From assembly GCA_037178625.1 (NCBI GenBank), contig CM074135.1, positions 1,118,001 to 1,182,000 of the forward strand: 64,000 nucleotides of DNA, written 5' to 3'. Source of the stretch: Skeletonema tropicum (Eukaryota > Bacillariophyta > Thalassiosirophyceae > Thalassiosirales > Thalassiosiraceae). A program made the position numbers and the translations under genes. Numbering within the stretch: position 1 is the first letter of the stretch; each line of letters starts with the position of its first letter. Shown here piece by piece: positions 9,788 to 18,310 of the stretch. Below the pieces are notes generated by a model. That model saw only the letters and a program-made list of their open reading frames with translations. It was not told the origin of the DNA and made no database searches.

Positions 9788-10883
9788 AGCTGCGTCGCTT
9801 CATTCAGGTCATACTGTACTCAAAGCATTGAGCTTGTACCATAACTAAACATGGGCGCATGTCTCTCTACCGTGGATAATATCATCAACGATTTTATCGA
9901 CAAAGAATCACGTTATTACAAAGAATCCAATCTTGCAAAGACAAAGAATGAACAAAATAATAATGGAAGTCACGAAGCGGCAGTACTTTCTTCGAAGTTG
10001 TCTCCAGTCTATCCCAGCCTTCCAAAAAGAGCACAGCAATTTCATTGCAAACATGTCTACGATGGTGATACTTTGACTTTAGCAAACAATGATCGTGTGC
10101 GTCTGCTGGGGATTGACACTCCTGAATTGAAAGAGAAGCAGGCATTTGCATTGGAAGCAAAAGAGTATACCAAACGATATTGTCATGGGAAAGATATATG
10201 GTTGTCGTTTGATGATGATAATAACGATAACAACAAAGATCACTATGGGCGACTTCTCGCCTTTATTTGGGTTCCTGTGAGTGACAAGCAATGGCTATGT
10301 ATCAATGAAGGATTGGTTGCCTCTGGATTAGCACATGCATATTCACCATCGAAGTCAAAAAAGGTTCATAATTACGACAAAATGCTTGCTCTACAAAAGA
10401 TAGCACGCAATCATAAAAAGGGGCAATGGAAATCATACAAAGATTTTAGTGTCATTGTTACACCCAATGGTAGTGCATTCCACAAATGCAAGAGAAAAGG
10501 CAAGGCAGAGAGTGATTGTAAACATTTGTCACGTTCAAAGTATTTAAATGTGATTCAAGCATCTGAAGCCTATGATAGAGGATGCCATCCATGCCGGAAC
10601 TGCCTTGGGTAAGCAGGCAGGCAGGATCAAGAGGAGGATCTGCTGCTTGCTCAGCGGGTTTGGAATATATTTTCAATCATCTTCTTCTTGACACCAGCAG
10701 AAGCATTATCTAATTCTTGCACGGCTGCATTGCTCAGTTTCCAACCCACTGCACCCAAATTCTCTTGCGCTTGTGCCAGATTTCGCGCTCCTGGAATTGG
10801 GACAGTGCCCTTCGATATTGCCCAATTGATTGCTACTTGTGATTGAGTCTTGCCAACATCCTTTGCGACAGCATTGAGTGTTC
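9788..10883 (+). repeat. Segmental duplication, copy 1
   Basis: This 1096-bp block is colinear, without visible indels, with 22125-23220 (constant offset 12337). It contains the whole nuclease gene and the 3' part of the aldo-keto reductase gene. Homology stops abruptly inside the reductase coding sequence, where the copy at 22-24 kb continues into a full gene, so this is the derived copy. It begins only 41 bp after the LTR element's right target duplication. Confidence 0.9.
9851..10612 (+). CDS. Membrane-anchored staphylococcal-type nuclease, copy 1
   Basis: A 253-aa protein with three parts. The N-terminus MGACLST has Gly2 and Cys4, the pattern for N-myristoylation plus palmitoylation, so peripheral membrane attachment is likely. 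Residues about 62-200 are an SNase/thermonuclease (OB-fold) domain: HVYDGDTLTL (catalytic Asp), RLLGIDTPEL (catalytic Arg and Asp), GRLLAFIWV and NEGLVASGLAHAY. The C-terminal part has FHKCKRKGK, SDCKHLSRSK and GCHPCRNC, matching the small Cys/His metal-binding tail that follows some bacterial and eukaryotic SNase domains. It differs from copy 2 at seven residues, none in the catalytic motifs. The enzyme class is a calcium-dependent phosphodiesterase acting on DNA or RNA. The in vivo substrate is unknown. Confidence 0.85.
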   Translation: MGACLSTVDNIINDFIDKESRYYKESNLAKTKNEQNNNGSHEAAVLSSKLSPVYPSLPKRAQQFHCKHVYDGDTLTLANNDRVRLLGIDTPELKEKQAFALEAKEYTKRYCHGKDIWLSFDDDNNDNNKDHYGRLLAFIWVPVSDKQWLCINEGLVASGLAHAYSPSKSKKVHNYDKMLALQKIARNHKKGQWKSYKDFSVIVTPNGSAFHKCKRKGKAESDCKHLSRSKYLNVIQASEAYDRGCHPCRNCLG

Positions 10884-10995
10884 GCCTGAAGATCTTGAGA
10901 TTCACAATGATGATGATAGCACCTCCGAGGAAGGTGATACCAAAGAGCGTGCTGCAGAATCGAATTATCCTATGAGCATCAGTGCATGAACTCAC
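10651..10995 (-). pseudogene. Truncated aldo-keto reductase copy
   Basis: Positions 10651-10883 encode the last ~75 residues of the aldo-keto reductase (AVAKDVGKTQSQVAINWA, GTVPIPGARN and the FQTR end), colinear with 22988-23220. Upstream of 10883 the frame continues into unrelated sequence with a hydrophobic stretch. The catalytic Asp-Tyr-Lys-His region is absent, so this fragment cannot be a working reductase. It was carried along with the nuclease gene in the segmental duplication. Confidence 0.85.
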
Positions 10996-11199
10996 GGAAA
11001 GGTTTCGCCAATGATGCTGGAGCTATCGTTCACAGGAAAGAAGCAATGTGTACAATTATCATGTATCAATTAAATACTCTCATCTAAAAGGATTTTAAGA
11101 CATCTGTCGAAGCACTTGCAACGGTGTATGAATCGAGACTGAGAACATTGACTATGCAAAAATGCTGAGTCCAGTTCATAGGTTCTTTTGCATACAGAG

Positions 11200-12432
11200 C
11201 TAAGTACTGGACGGAGGTAGAGATATGAAGCAATTGTTAGCTTGAAAACATTCCGGCGTTCTGCTCATCCTCTTCCAAGGCGATGGCACCACTCCCGACC
11301 GTTTACCTCTCTGCATCCACGGTATTTCACGCTCTTGGTGCGTCTTTGACGTCAAGTGGAAGGACCAAGAGTAGATATTCTCACATGCATTGTATAATGA
11401 AGTGAAGGGATAACTCTGCTGCACTGCCCACAACGCAGCATTCTCGGCTCCATTTTCGTTCATGTAGAAAGACTCCATTACGTGGTTCTGGTTCAGACGT
11501 TTGAAATCTTCTGGCCTCATCCTACCTTTTATTTTGCTCTTGTGGAAGATCCATGTATCCCATGACCATCTTGTATCAGCTGCACATTTATCAGCGTCCC
11601 TGCTTTTATGTGCGGTACCATCCATCATTTGGGTGTAAATGAACTTTAAATGCTGCGGTGTTTCTTCAGAATACCCTCGAGTTCCCAATGCAGCAATTAC
11701 TTCCGGATTCAAGTGGCGTGCAAGAGAGATAGTGTCGTCAAATGCCATATCAGCATTTGCTAGGACAACAACATCCCCTCTTACATAGTCGGAGACTGCA
11801 TTCTGGAACATTTGATAGTAGTTTGGCTGTCCCGAATACACATCTACGCAAGTTAGTTTGGAGTATAGCAACTCATTCACTTCCTCAGTCGTGCTATGAA
11901 ATAACCGAAGACTAAGATCTTTCATCGTTCGACGAAAGTGATGACATACTTCCGAACCCTTCTCTGATCCTATATCGAGGAATATTACCACCTGATCAAA
12001 GTGCGGATTGTGAATGTTTGCTAATAGAGCTGCCTCAACTTCTTTACGATGTGGATGCATTTCTGTCCGCCGTACTTTCGCCCAGAAGCTAGTGACGTAA
12101 GAGACACGAATTTTTGGCTGCTGTGGTTGAAACTCCGGTGGCTGTTGAAATGGCAGCTGTTGTTGAACTTGTCGCTGGTCGTTGATGAGGCCGCTATTCG
12201 GAGCAGTATCAGATAAGGATGAGGGCTTGAATGAAACAGTCCTAGGATCAAGATATTGCAGCCCTCTTTGGCGGAGATTTCGTCCATTGAGATCATTATT
12301 AAGGTCATCATCCATTCTTCTGCTAATGCTTGGCCTTGACAAAAAATGAACTCCAGCCAACAGTCCCAAAGCAAACAATAGAAAACCGACGCCAATAAGT
12401 ACTGACGTAGACGTAGAACGTGTCTTGGCCAT
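11200..12432 (-). CDS. Type II membrane glycosyltransferase-like protein
   Basis: The start is set at 12432 (MAKTRSTST...) because a signal anchor follows at once (VLIGVGFLLFALGLLAGVHF, about residues 11-30). The upstream in-frame extension looks non-coding. About 410 aa. After a Gln/Pro-rich stem (to ~residue 110) comes a globular domain with VSYVTSFWAKVRRTEMHPHR, HFDQVVIFLDIGSEKG and DVVVLANADMAFDDTISLA, the last resembling the DxD-type metal site of GT-A fold enzymes. Later motifs include SWDTWIFHKSK and NENGAENAALWAV. This is the architecture of a Golgi glycosyltransferase. Family, donor and acceptor are not assignable by eye. It stands alone, with a repeat island upstream. Confidence 0.6.
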   Translation of the reverse strand: MAKTRSTSTSVLIGVGFLLFALGLLAGVHFLSRPSISRRMDDDLNNDLNGRNLRQRGLQYLDPRTVSFKPSSLSDTAPNSGLINDQRQVQQQLPFQQPPEFQPQQPKIRVSYVTSFWAKVRRTEMHPHRKEVEAALLANIHNPHFDQVVIFLDIGSEKGSEVCHHFRRTMKDLSLRLFHSTTEEVNELLYSKLTCVDVYSGQPNYYQMFQNAVSDYVRGDVVVLANADMAFDDTISLARHLNPEVIAALGTRGYSEETPQHLKFIYTQMMDGTAHKSRDADKCAADTRWSWDTWIFHKSKIKGRMRPEDFKRLNQNHVMESFYMNENGAENAALWAVQQSYPFTSLYNACENIYSWSFHLTSKTHQEREIPWMQRGKRSGVVPSPWKRMSRTPECFQANNCFISLPPSST

Positions 12433-12757
12433 GGTAGTGGTTAGTAGTAGGATGTTGACGAAGATGAAGTGGTCAGACGTTGCCAATGTTGTGTCTCTGC
12501 TGACTTCTGGATTTATGGCGGTGTGAGCGAGCGAAGCGAGCGAACACTTCAACTACTTAAACTGCAAGATGTAACCTATCCCAGTAGACAATATCTATTT
12601 TACTTTCGCCGAAGGATTATTGACGACAAATCCTTTCGAATTAACTTCATCAGCGGCAATCGTATTGATTGTGGTCAGTACTATGTCATCATGGTTTAGA
12701 TGTGCTTCAGAGTTTGTTCTTATTTTATTGTCTGACACCGAGCGAGGAAGACCCCCA

Positions 12758-13277
12758 ATAAGCCCAGACAGTCTCCGTTCCCGCCACCAATTCGTCGGCC
12801 GGGCCCATTTTTTTGAGACCTCCACCATGGCGGCCGCCTGACCTAGACTAGCCCATAACTTTAATTTCTACTATAACGGAGATATATGCTAAACCAATGA
12901 TGCAGACCTGTAGAGTATACTTATGAGATCATATGGTATCCAAGAATCGTACTTATATCTTATTTTCTCGCCGAGATATGCATTTTGGGGTTTACTATGG
13001 GCATGCCTGCCAAATTTGTCCATCAGTAAAGTTAGACAAGCTCATAGTAAACCCCAAAATGCATATCTCGGCGAGAAAATAAGATATTACTACGATTCTT
13101 TGATACCATATGCTCTCCTAAACATACTCTACAGGTAAGTATCAATGGTATAGTATATATCTGCTTCATAATAAAAGTTATCGAGAATAAAATATAGGGG
13201 CTTATTAGGCGGCCGTCATGGTGGAGGTCTAAAAAAAATGGGCCCGGCCGACGGATTTGAGGTCTGTCTGGGCTTAT
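12758..13277. repeat. 520-bp foldback element
   Basis: Two long inverted arms (about 12758-12999 and 13036-13277) begin with ATAAGCCCAGACAG and end with its complement. Conserved blocks include CGTCGGCCGGGCCCATTTTT, CCTCCACCATG and TTTTCTCGCCGAGATATGC. Arms differ by scattered substitutions and short indels, and only about 36 bp separate them. It is non-coding. This is a foldback or MITE-type element. I could not fix a target duplication. Confidence 0.75.
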
Positions 13278-13279
13278 AT

Positions 13280-14242
13280 TCCGCTTACAACGATTGGGAC
13301 ACGGCACTGGAAGACCCCCTATGAGATGAGGCCTTTAGTGTCGAGACAGTTTGACTTGCTAATGTGACTTGTGTCATATGCGATTTACGAAAGACCTCGT
13401 TTGGCGATCCAACGCAAGAAAAGCGGTATTCAACTCTGTCACATCTAGGGACACTCAGGGACACACACTCAGGGACACTCAGGGACACTCAGGGACACTC
13501 GCGGTGAGTGTCCCTGAGTGTCCCTAGATGTGACAGAGTTGAATACCGCTTTTCTTGCATTTGATCGCCAAACGAGGCCTTTCGTGAATCGCATAGTGAC
13601 ACAAGTCACATTAGCAAGTCAAACTGTCTTGACATTAAAGGCCTCATCTCATAGGGGGTCTTCCAGTGCCGTGTCCCAATCGTTGTAAGCTACCCAGCAA
13701 AAAAAATGAGAATTCCAAATTTTCAGGGATTTTCTAGCAAACTCACCCATAATTTTTAGCAACCAAGTCGACTACCTACTTCACAACCTGATTAATGTCA
13801 TAAAAGCCTCCTGCACACAAATAACCAGTATTGCATGATAGTCCATGCTACTGTCTTTCGATAGAGCCCCTGGGCAACGTCGCAGATGCTATTTTATCCC
13901 TAAGTTGCTGATTGTCAAGAGGGTCGGTTGGTCTGGAAGGCGATTTTATTAGTGTTTTTTGCTAGTAAAAAGCAATAAAAACACCTAGAATCATTAGATG
14001 ATATCTCCATCAGTACTAGATATAATTAGTTCAACCAAGGAATAATCATATTCGGATAGACTTCAGTTTGGCATTTCTAATGGCCTTTTTTGTCGAAGGT
14101 CTATCTGTAGTGCTTAGTAGGGGAGGTTCTGACATGGTTGTTTGATGCCATTTTGTAAGTAGAGGAGACATGTACTAATTCCTACGTGATTTGATATTCC
14201 AGATTTGTTCACGATTCTATTTTTTTCTGGGTAGTAAGCGGA
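13280..14242. repeat. Palindromic element, split by a MITE
   Basis: The left arm from 13280 (TCCGCTTACAACGATTGGGA) is mirrored by 13508-13690 and, after the inserted MITE, by GTAAGCGGA at 14234-14242. Arms are about 185 bp and nearly perfect. The loop holds a run of GGGACACTCA repeats (13448-13500) that can also pair with its complement at 13504-13530. Non-coding, and it directly abuts the foldback element on its left. Confidence 0.75.
13691..14233. mobile_element. 543-bp MITE nested in the palindrome
   Basis: Ends are TACCCAG followed by an A run on the left and a T run followed by CTGGGTA on the right. The host hexamer GTAAGC is duplicated at 13685-13690 and 14234-14239. Equivalently, 8-bp TIRs CTACCCAG with a 4-bp TAAG duplication fit, and the two readings cannot be separated by eye. 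No ORF of note. Removing it restores the palindrome arm, which proves insertion order. Confidence 0.75.
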
Positions 14243-14573
14243 TTATTGGAGTTTGGAGTGTCACAAATAATTTTCACTGTCACAATCGTACTTTTGGTGG
14301 ATGCAGGTGCCCAGTAGAAGCGTCTCTTCTTCCAGCAGCAACGAGTTCAGGGTAGGAGCAAGAATAGATTGGACGGTGGGTACAAGCAACATTTTCATGA
14401 GGAGTTGCTTCTTGAGGTGCAGCTTCTTCTTTGGCAGGAGCGAGTGGTAATCATGATGCAAGGGAACAAGAAGTGACTTCGAGAGTGTAACATTTTTTGT
14501 GCGTACTGACGCGGACGCGCTAGGTACAATAGCACGCGAAGAAAAAACGACGCTGTAATGCAGCTCAACGAAA

Positions 14574-15202
14574 GCACGCAGATCGTTCTGGCCGAAATTG
14601 GGAAAGTCGTTCTGGCCGAGATTCGGCTACGTGATTTTGTACGTAGGAATCAAGTACATATTTAAGATGACATCTCATCTGCCATTACGAGTAATCCAGT
14701 ACCGCTAGCTACGTTTGAAGGCTGTTCTCAGCTGAGACCAGCCCTGCCCGCCCAGCCAGGCCAGGAAGCCTCTTCCCTCTTCCTCTTTCTCACTCTATTT
14801 CATCGCTCGCAGACTGCTAGCTGCTATGTATGACTTTCATGATCAGGTGTCTTTGTCAATGTATCAGTAGTACCAACCATCTTCGGCATTGCATTGGCAG
14901 CAGCGGCCACTTGTAGTATTTGCTCACATCAGCCACTTCCGTCATTGTTTCTACTTAATGAAAGGAGCGCACACTTTGTACAATTGGCGCGAGATTTGGA
15001 GGTGGTATGTAAGGGTGGCGGGCAGCGGGCAGTGATGGAGAGGGCTGAGGTGGTGCTGGTGATGTGTCTTATCAGTACCGCACTACACCAACTGGCGATC
15101 AGACGTCATCTTAAATATGTACTTGATTCCTACGTACAAAATCACGTAGCCGAATCTCGGCCAGAACGATTTTCCCAATCTCGGCCAGAACGATCTGCTT
15201 GC
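14574..15202. mobile_element. Mutator-like non-autonomous element (629 bp)
   Basis: Terminal inverted repeats of about 105 bp (starting GCACGCAGATCG on the left and GCAAGCAGATCG on the complement of the right end) contain two GTTCTGGCCGA boxes and the block TACGTGATTTTGTACGTAGG. The perfect 10-bp direct repeat CTCAACGAAA flanks the element at 14564-14573 and 15203-15212. Long TIRs plus a 9-11-bp target duplication are the hallmarks of Mutator-like elements. The interior has no credible transposase; the frame at 14894-15244 runs out through the TIR and is treated as chance. Confidence 0.75.
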
Positions 15203-15212
15203 CTCAACGAAA

Positions 15213-16172
15213 CGACGATGCGTGCACGAAACTTATCTTTATAGGAAGGACGAGTACACTGGACCTCCTCTGACCATGCAGCGCCTCTCACCCTGGTCCA
15301 AAATGGCCATAATCCCATTTAACTTCGTTTTTCCGTTTTACCTTTTCGTCAAGTATTTTTGCAACTTTCGGGCTTGCCCTCGGGGGCAGACTACATAGCA
15401 AGAAGTAAGTACATAAGTTTTGCTAATTATTACCGATAGATTAGCTACCATAGACGACATTACAACCATGGCTTCCGGTTCTTTAGAGCCAATAGCTGCG
15501 CTGTAATGTATTAGCGTACAAAATAGTAGCCAGGACAACCAAAGGATACCATGACTAATGATATGTAAGTAAGATACCTCTAATTCTGTGGATATGGATA
15601 TCTACTACAAACTTTATTCGAATCAGTGTTAGTGCAAAGGTGCAAATGATGGATTACCTTATTTGTAACATCTATATTAATAAGAATCACTTGAAGCCGC
15701 GATTGATTCTTCTAGACATTCGCATAAACCTCTTCTTTTATTCAGTGAGTTCGGCTTTGTCACAAGCTCCAGATACATTGTGACGGTGCAATTTTAAATG
15801 AATGTATCATGCTGACTCCAAATCCCCACGTCTTACGGCTCTTGATTACTTGTCTTTCTGGGGTCTTTCGGTGTATATAACAGCATAACAGCACCAGATG
15901 CTATTTGCATGATAATTTTTCTTTCCATCAATGATGCCTGTTGTTGATTGTTGAGTAAACCTACGTCCCTTACCTTCCTTCGATCCATCATCTTAATTCT
16001 AATTTATCATGTGCATCAATTAGATAACTACGATTGACTCTGTTGAAGTTACTATTGCCCTTTTCCATTCCGGTGATGATGGTGACACATACGCTATCGG
16101 CACTTCCCTTGAGATAGGCGTTGGCCTAGAGCCTAGATCACTTCCACAGCAAGATCTAATTATTACTCAGCA
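15213..16172. other. Non-coding stretch, possible degraded TIR element
   Basis: AT-rich with no credible gene. A block near 15290-15335 (ACCCTGGTCC ... CCCATTTAACTTC) recurs inverted near 16833-16866, which could mark the ends of a ~1.6-kb degraded element that encloses the two hairpin modules. No clean target duplication was found. Confidence 0.35.
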
Positions 16173-16335
16173 CACGACACTGCTGCTGAAAATATCTCTA
16201 CATCGCTCAATTCTTGCAAATTAGATGGACTTGATAGGTCTAATCGATTCTAAAGACGTATTAGAGACAATTTAATGTGTCAAGTCCATGTAATTCACCA
16301 CTTCCTGAGGTACTAGCGCATGTTGAAGTGGCGAT
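16173..16335 (+). repeat. Hairpin module, copy 1
   Basis: The module contains ACACGACACTG with GCTGAAAATA, then a hairpin 16225-16289 whose stem is ATGGACTTGA with TCAAGTCCAT (extended by AATTA after one mismatch), and a downstream block CCTGAGGTACTAGCG. The hairpin loop of about 45 nt is nearly identical to copy 2 (ATTCTAAAGACGTATTAGAG), while the stem sequence is entirely different. It may be a structured RNA or a transposon end. No known RNA family is recognised. Confidence 0.5.
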
Positions 16336-16530
16336 ATGATATTTATTTCAGACATGACACATCTCCGTTTCGAAGGAGTTCTCGAAGCGGATCAGGGTGG
16401 CGGTACGTCTCTTTGGCCGCGGAGATCCCATGTTACAAATCGTTCACCGGTAGGATGTGCTCTCGGCACCGTCGATGAAGAAATTCACCTAGAAAGAGCG
16501 TCAGTACTGTTGACCCCATTGAGTTCCACA

Positions 16531-16700
16531 ACACACGACACTGCCGCTGAAAATACTCTCTAGCTCTCTCAATATTGACTGTGTACCCGGAACAAACAGA
16601 CTAAATCGATTCTAAAGACGTATTAGAGACGATTTAATGTGTTTGTTCCGGGTAGCCGACCACTCCCTGAGGTACTAGCGTGCGGCGAAGTATCGCCATG
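16531..16700 (+). repeat. Hairpin module, copy 2
   Basis: The layout is the same as copy 1, about 359 bp downstream. The stem here is 15 perfect base pairs, TACCCGGAACAAACA at 16584-16598 with its complement at 16640-16654, and the loop keeps an inner stem TAAATCG/CGATTTA and TCTAA/TTAGA. Flanking blocks ACACGACACTG and CCTGAGGTACTAGCG are conserved with copy 1. Confidence 0.5.
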
Positions 16701-18310
16701 GTGGCGATGGAATTTGTGGATTTTGTGTGATGAGTGGCTAACAAAAATGGTTTGGTGAAGTGTTTAGGTAGAGGTAGTACTTGTAGGTACGAAATAATCA
16801 CATATAATTAAAGGGAGAAAAGGGGAAAAGATAAATGAAGTTAAATGGGCTCTGGACCAGGGTGGCTCTGACCTCTGCAACCTCTCACTGTTGATGAATG
16901 CTTTTGCCAACTAATGTAGGTAACCGGTTAGAGATGTCTGTCACTTGATAGTGCAGTCAGGCTTGTAATGCTTAGAAGCATACGCTCAGCGAACACGAGG
17001 TTCTGGACTGCACGACAGTCATCTCGGCGCTAGCGACTTTCATTATGTTGATGAATGCTTTTGCCAACTAATGTAGATAACCGGTTATCTACATTAGTTG
17101 GCAAAAGCATTCATCAACATAATGAAAGTCGCTAGCGCCGAGATGACTGTCGTGCAGTCCAGAACCTCGTGTTCGCTGAGCGTATGCTTCTAAGCATTAC
17201 AAGCCTGACTGCACTATCAAGTGACAGTCATCTCTAGCCAATTATCTACATTAGATGGAGCATTCTAATGTTGCCCCTGGTGTTCAATATTAACACCATC
17301 CCCCCATCAGACCACAGGCTACTGGCTGGCTACTGATGGCTCTTACTACTCTGGCTCTTACGTACGCGGAGGTAGAGTACCTGACTCGGGGCTCGAACTA
17401 GCGACTTTCATTATGTTGATGAATGCTTTTGCCAACTAATGTAGATAACCGGTTATCTACATTAGTTGGCAAAAGCATTCATCAACGGTTATCTACATTA
17501 GTTGGCAAAAGCATTCATCAACATAATGAAAGTCGCTAGTTCGAGCCCCGAGTCAGGTACTCTACCTCCGCGCACGTAAGAGCCAGAGTAGTAAGAGCCA
17601 TTAGTAGCCAGCCAGTAGCCTGTGGTCTGATGGGGGGATGGTGATAATATTGAACACCAGGGGCAACATTAGAATGCTCCATCTAATGTAGATAATCGGC
17701 TAGAGATGTCTGTCACTTGATAGTGCAGTCAGGCTTGTAATGCTTAGAAGCATACGCTCAGCGAACACGAGGTTCTGGACTGCACGACAGTCATCTCGGC
17801 GCTAGCGACTTTCATTATGTTGATGAATGCTTTTGCCAACTAATGTAGGTAACCGGTTAGAGATGTCTGTCACTTGATAGTGCAGTCAGGCTTGTAATGC
17901 TTAGAAGCATACGCTCAGCGAACACGAGGTTCTGGACTGCACGACAGTCATCTCGGCGCTAGCGACTTTCATTATGTTGATGAATGCTTTTGCCAACTAA
18001 TGTAGATAACCGGTTATCTACATTAGTTGGCAAAAGCATTCATCAACATAATGAAAGTCGCTAGCGCCGAGATGACTGTCGTGCAGTCCAGAACCTCGTG
18101 TTCGCTGAGCGTATGCTTCTACAGCTGTTAGCAAATCTTGGCGGATAATCGCAGAATTTTTATTCCTACGTACAAACGTACTGAAAGCCCCTTAACTGGG
18201 GAGCTACTCTACCTCCGTCTTTCTCAATTGCGAACAACAACCGGACCATGGTAAATAATGCCTCGTATGCCATATTCCACCAAGAGACATAAATGAACAT
18301 TGTCCTATGT

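Noticed and set aside
13441..13530. CRISPR-like spaced repeats (GGGACACTCA)
   Set aside because: The units are direct tandem repeats without spacers and form the loop of a palindrome; the genome is eukaryotic.
14894..15244. 116-codon ORF
   Set aside because: It runs through the interior, the TIR and the target duplication of a non-autonomous element and has no domain.
17380..17560. tRNA-like boxes (TTCGAGCC near a TGGC...A motif) in the palindrome array
   Set aside because: No cloverleaf with paired arms could be drawn, and the B-box-like sequence lies in mirrored copies where both orientations occur. A tRNA-derived SINE origin is possible but unsupported.
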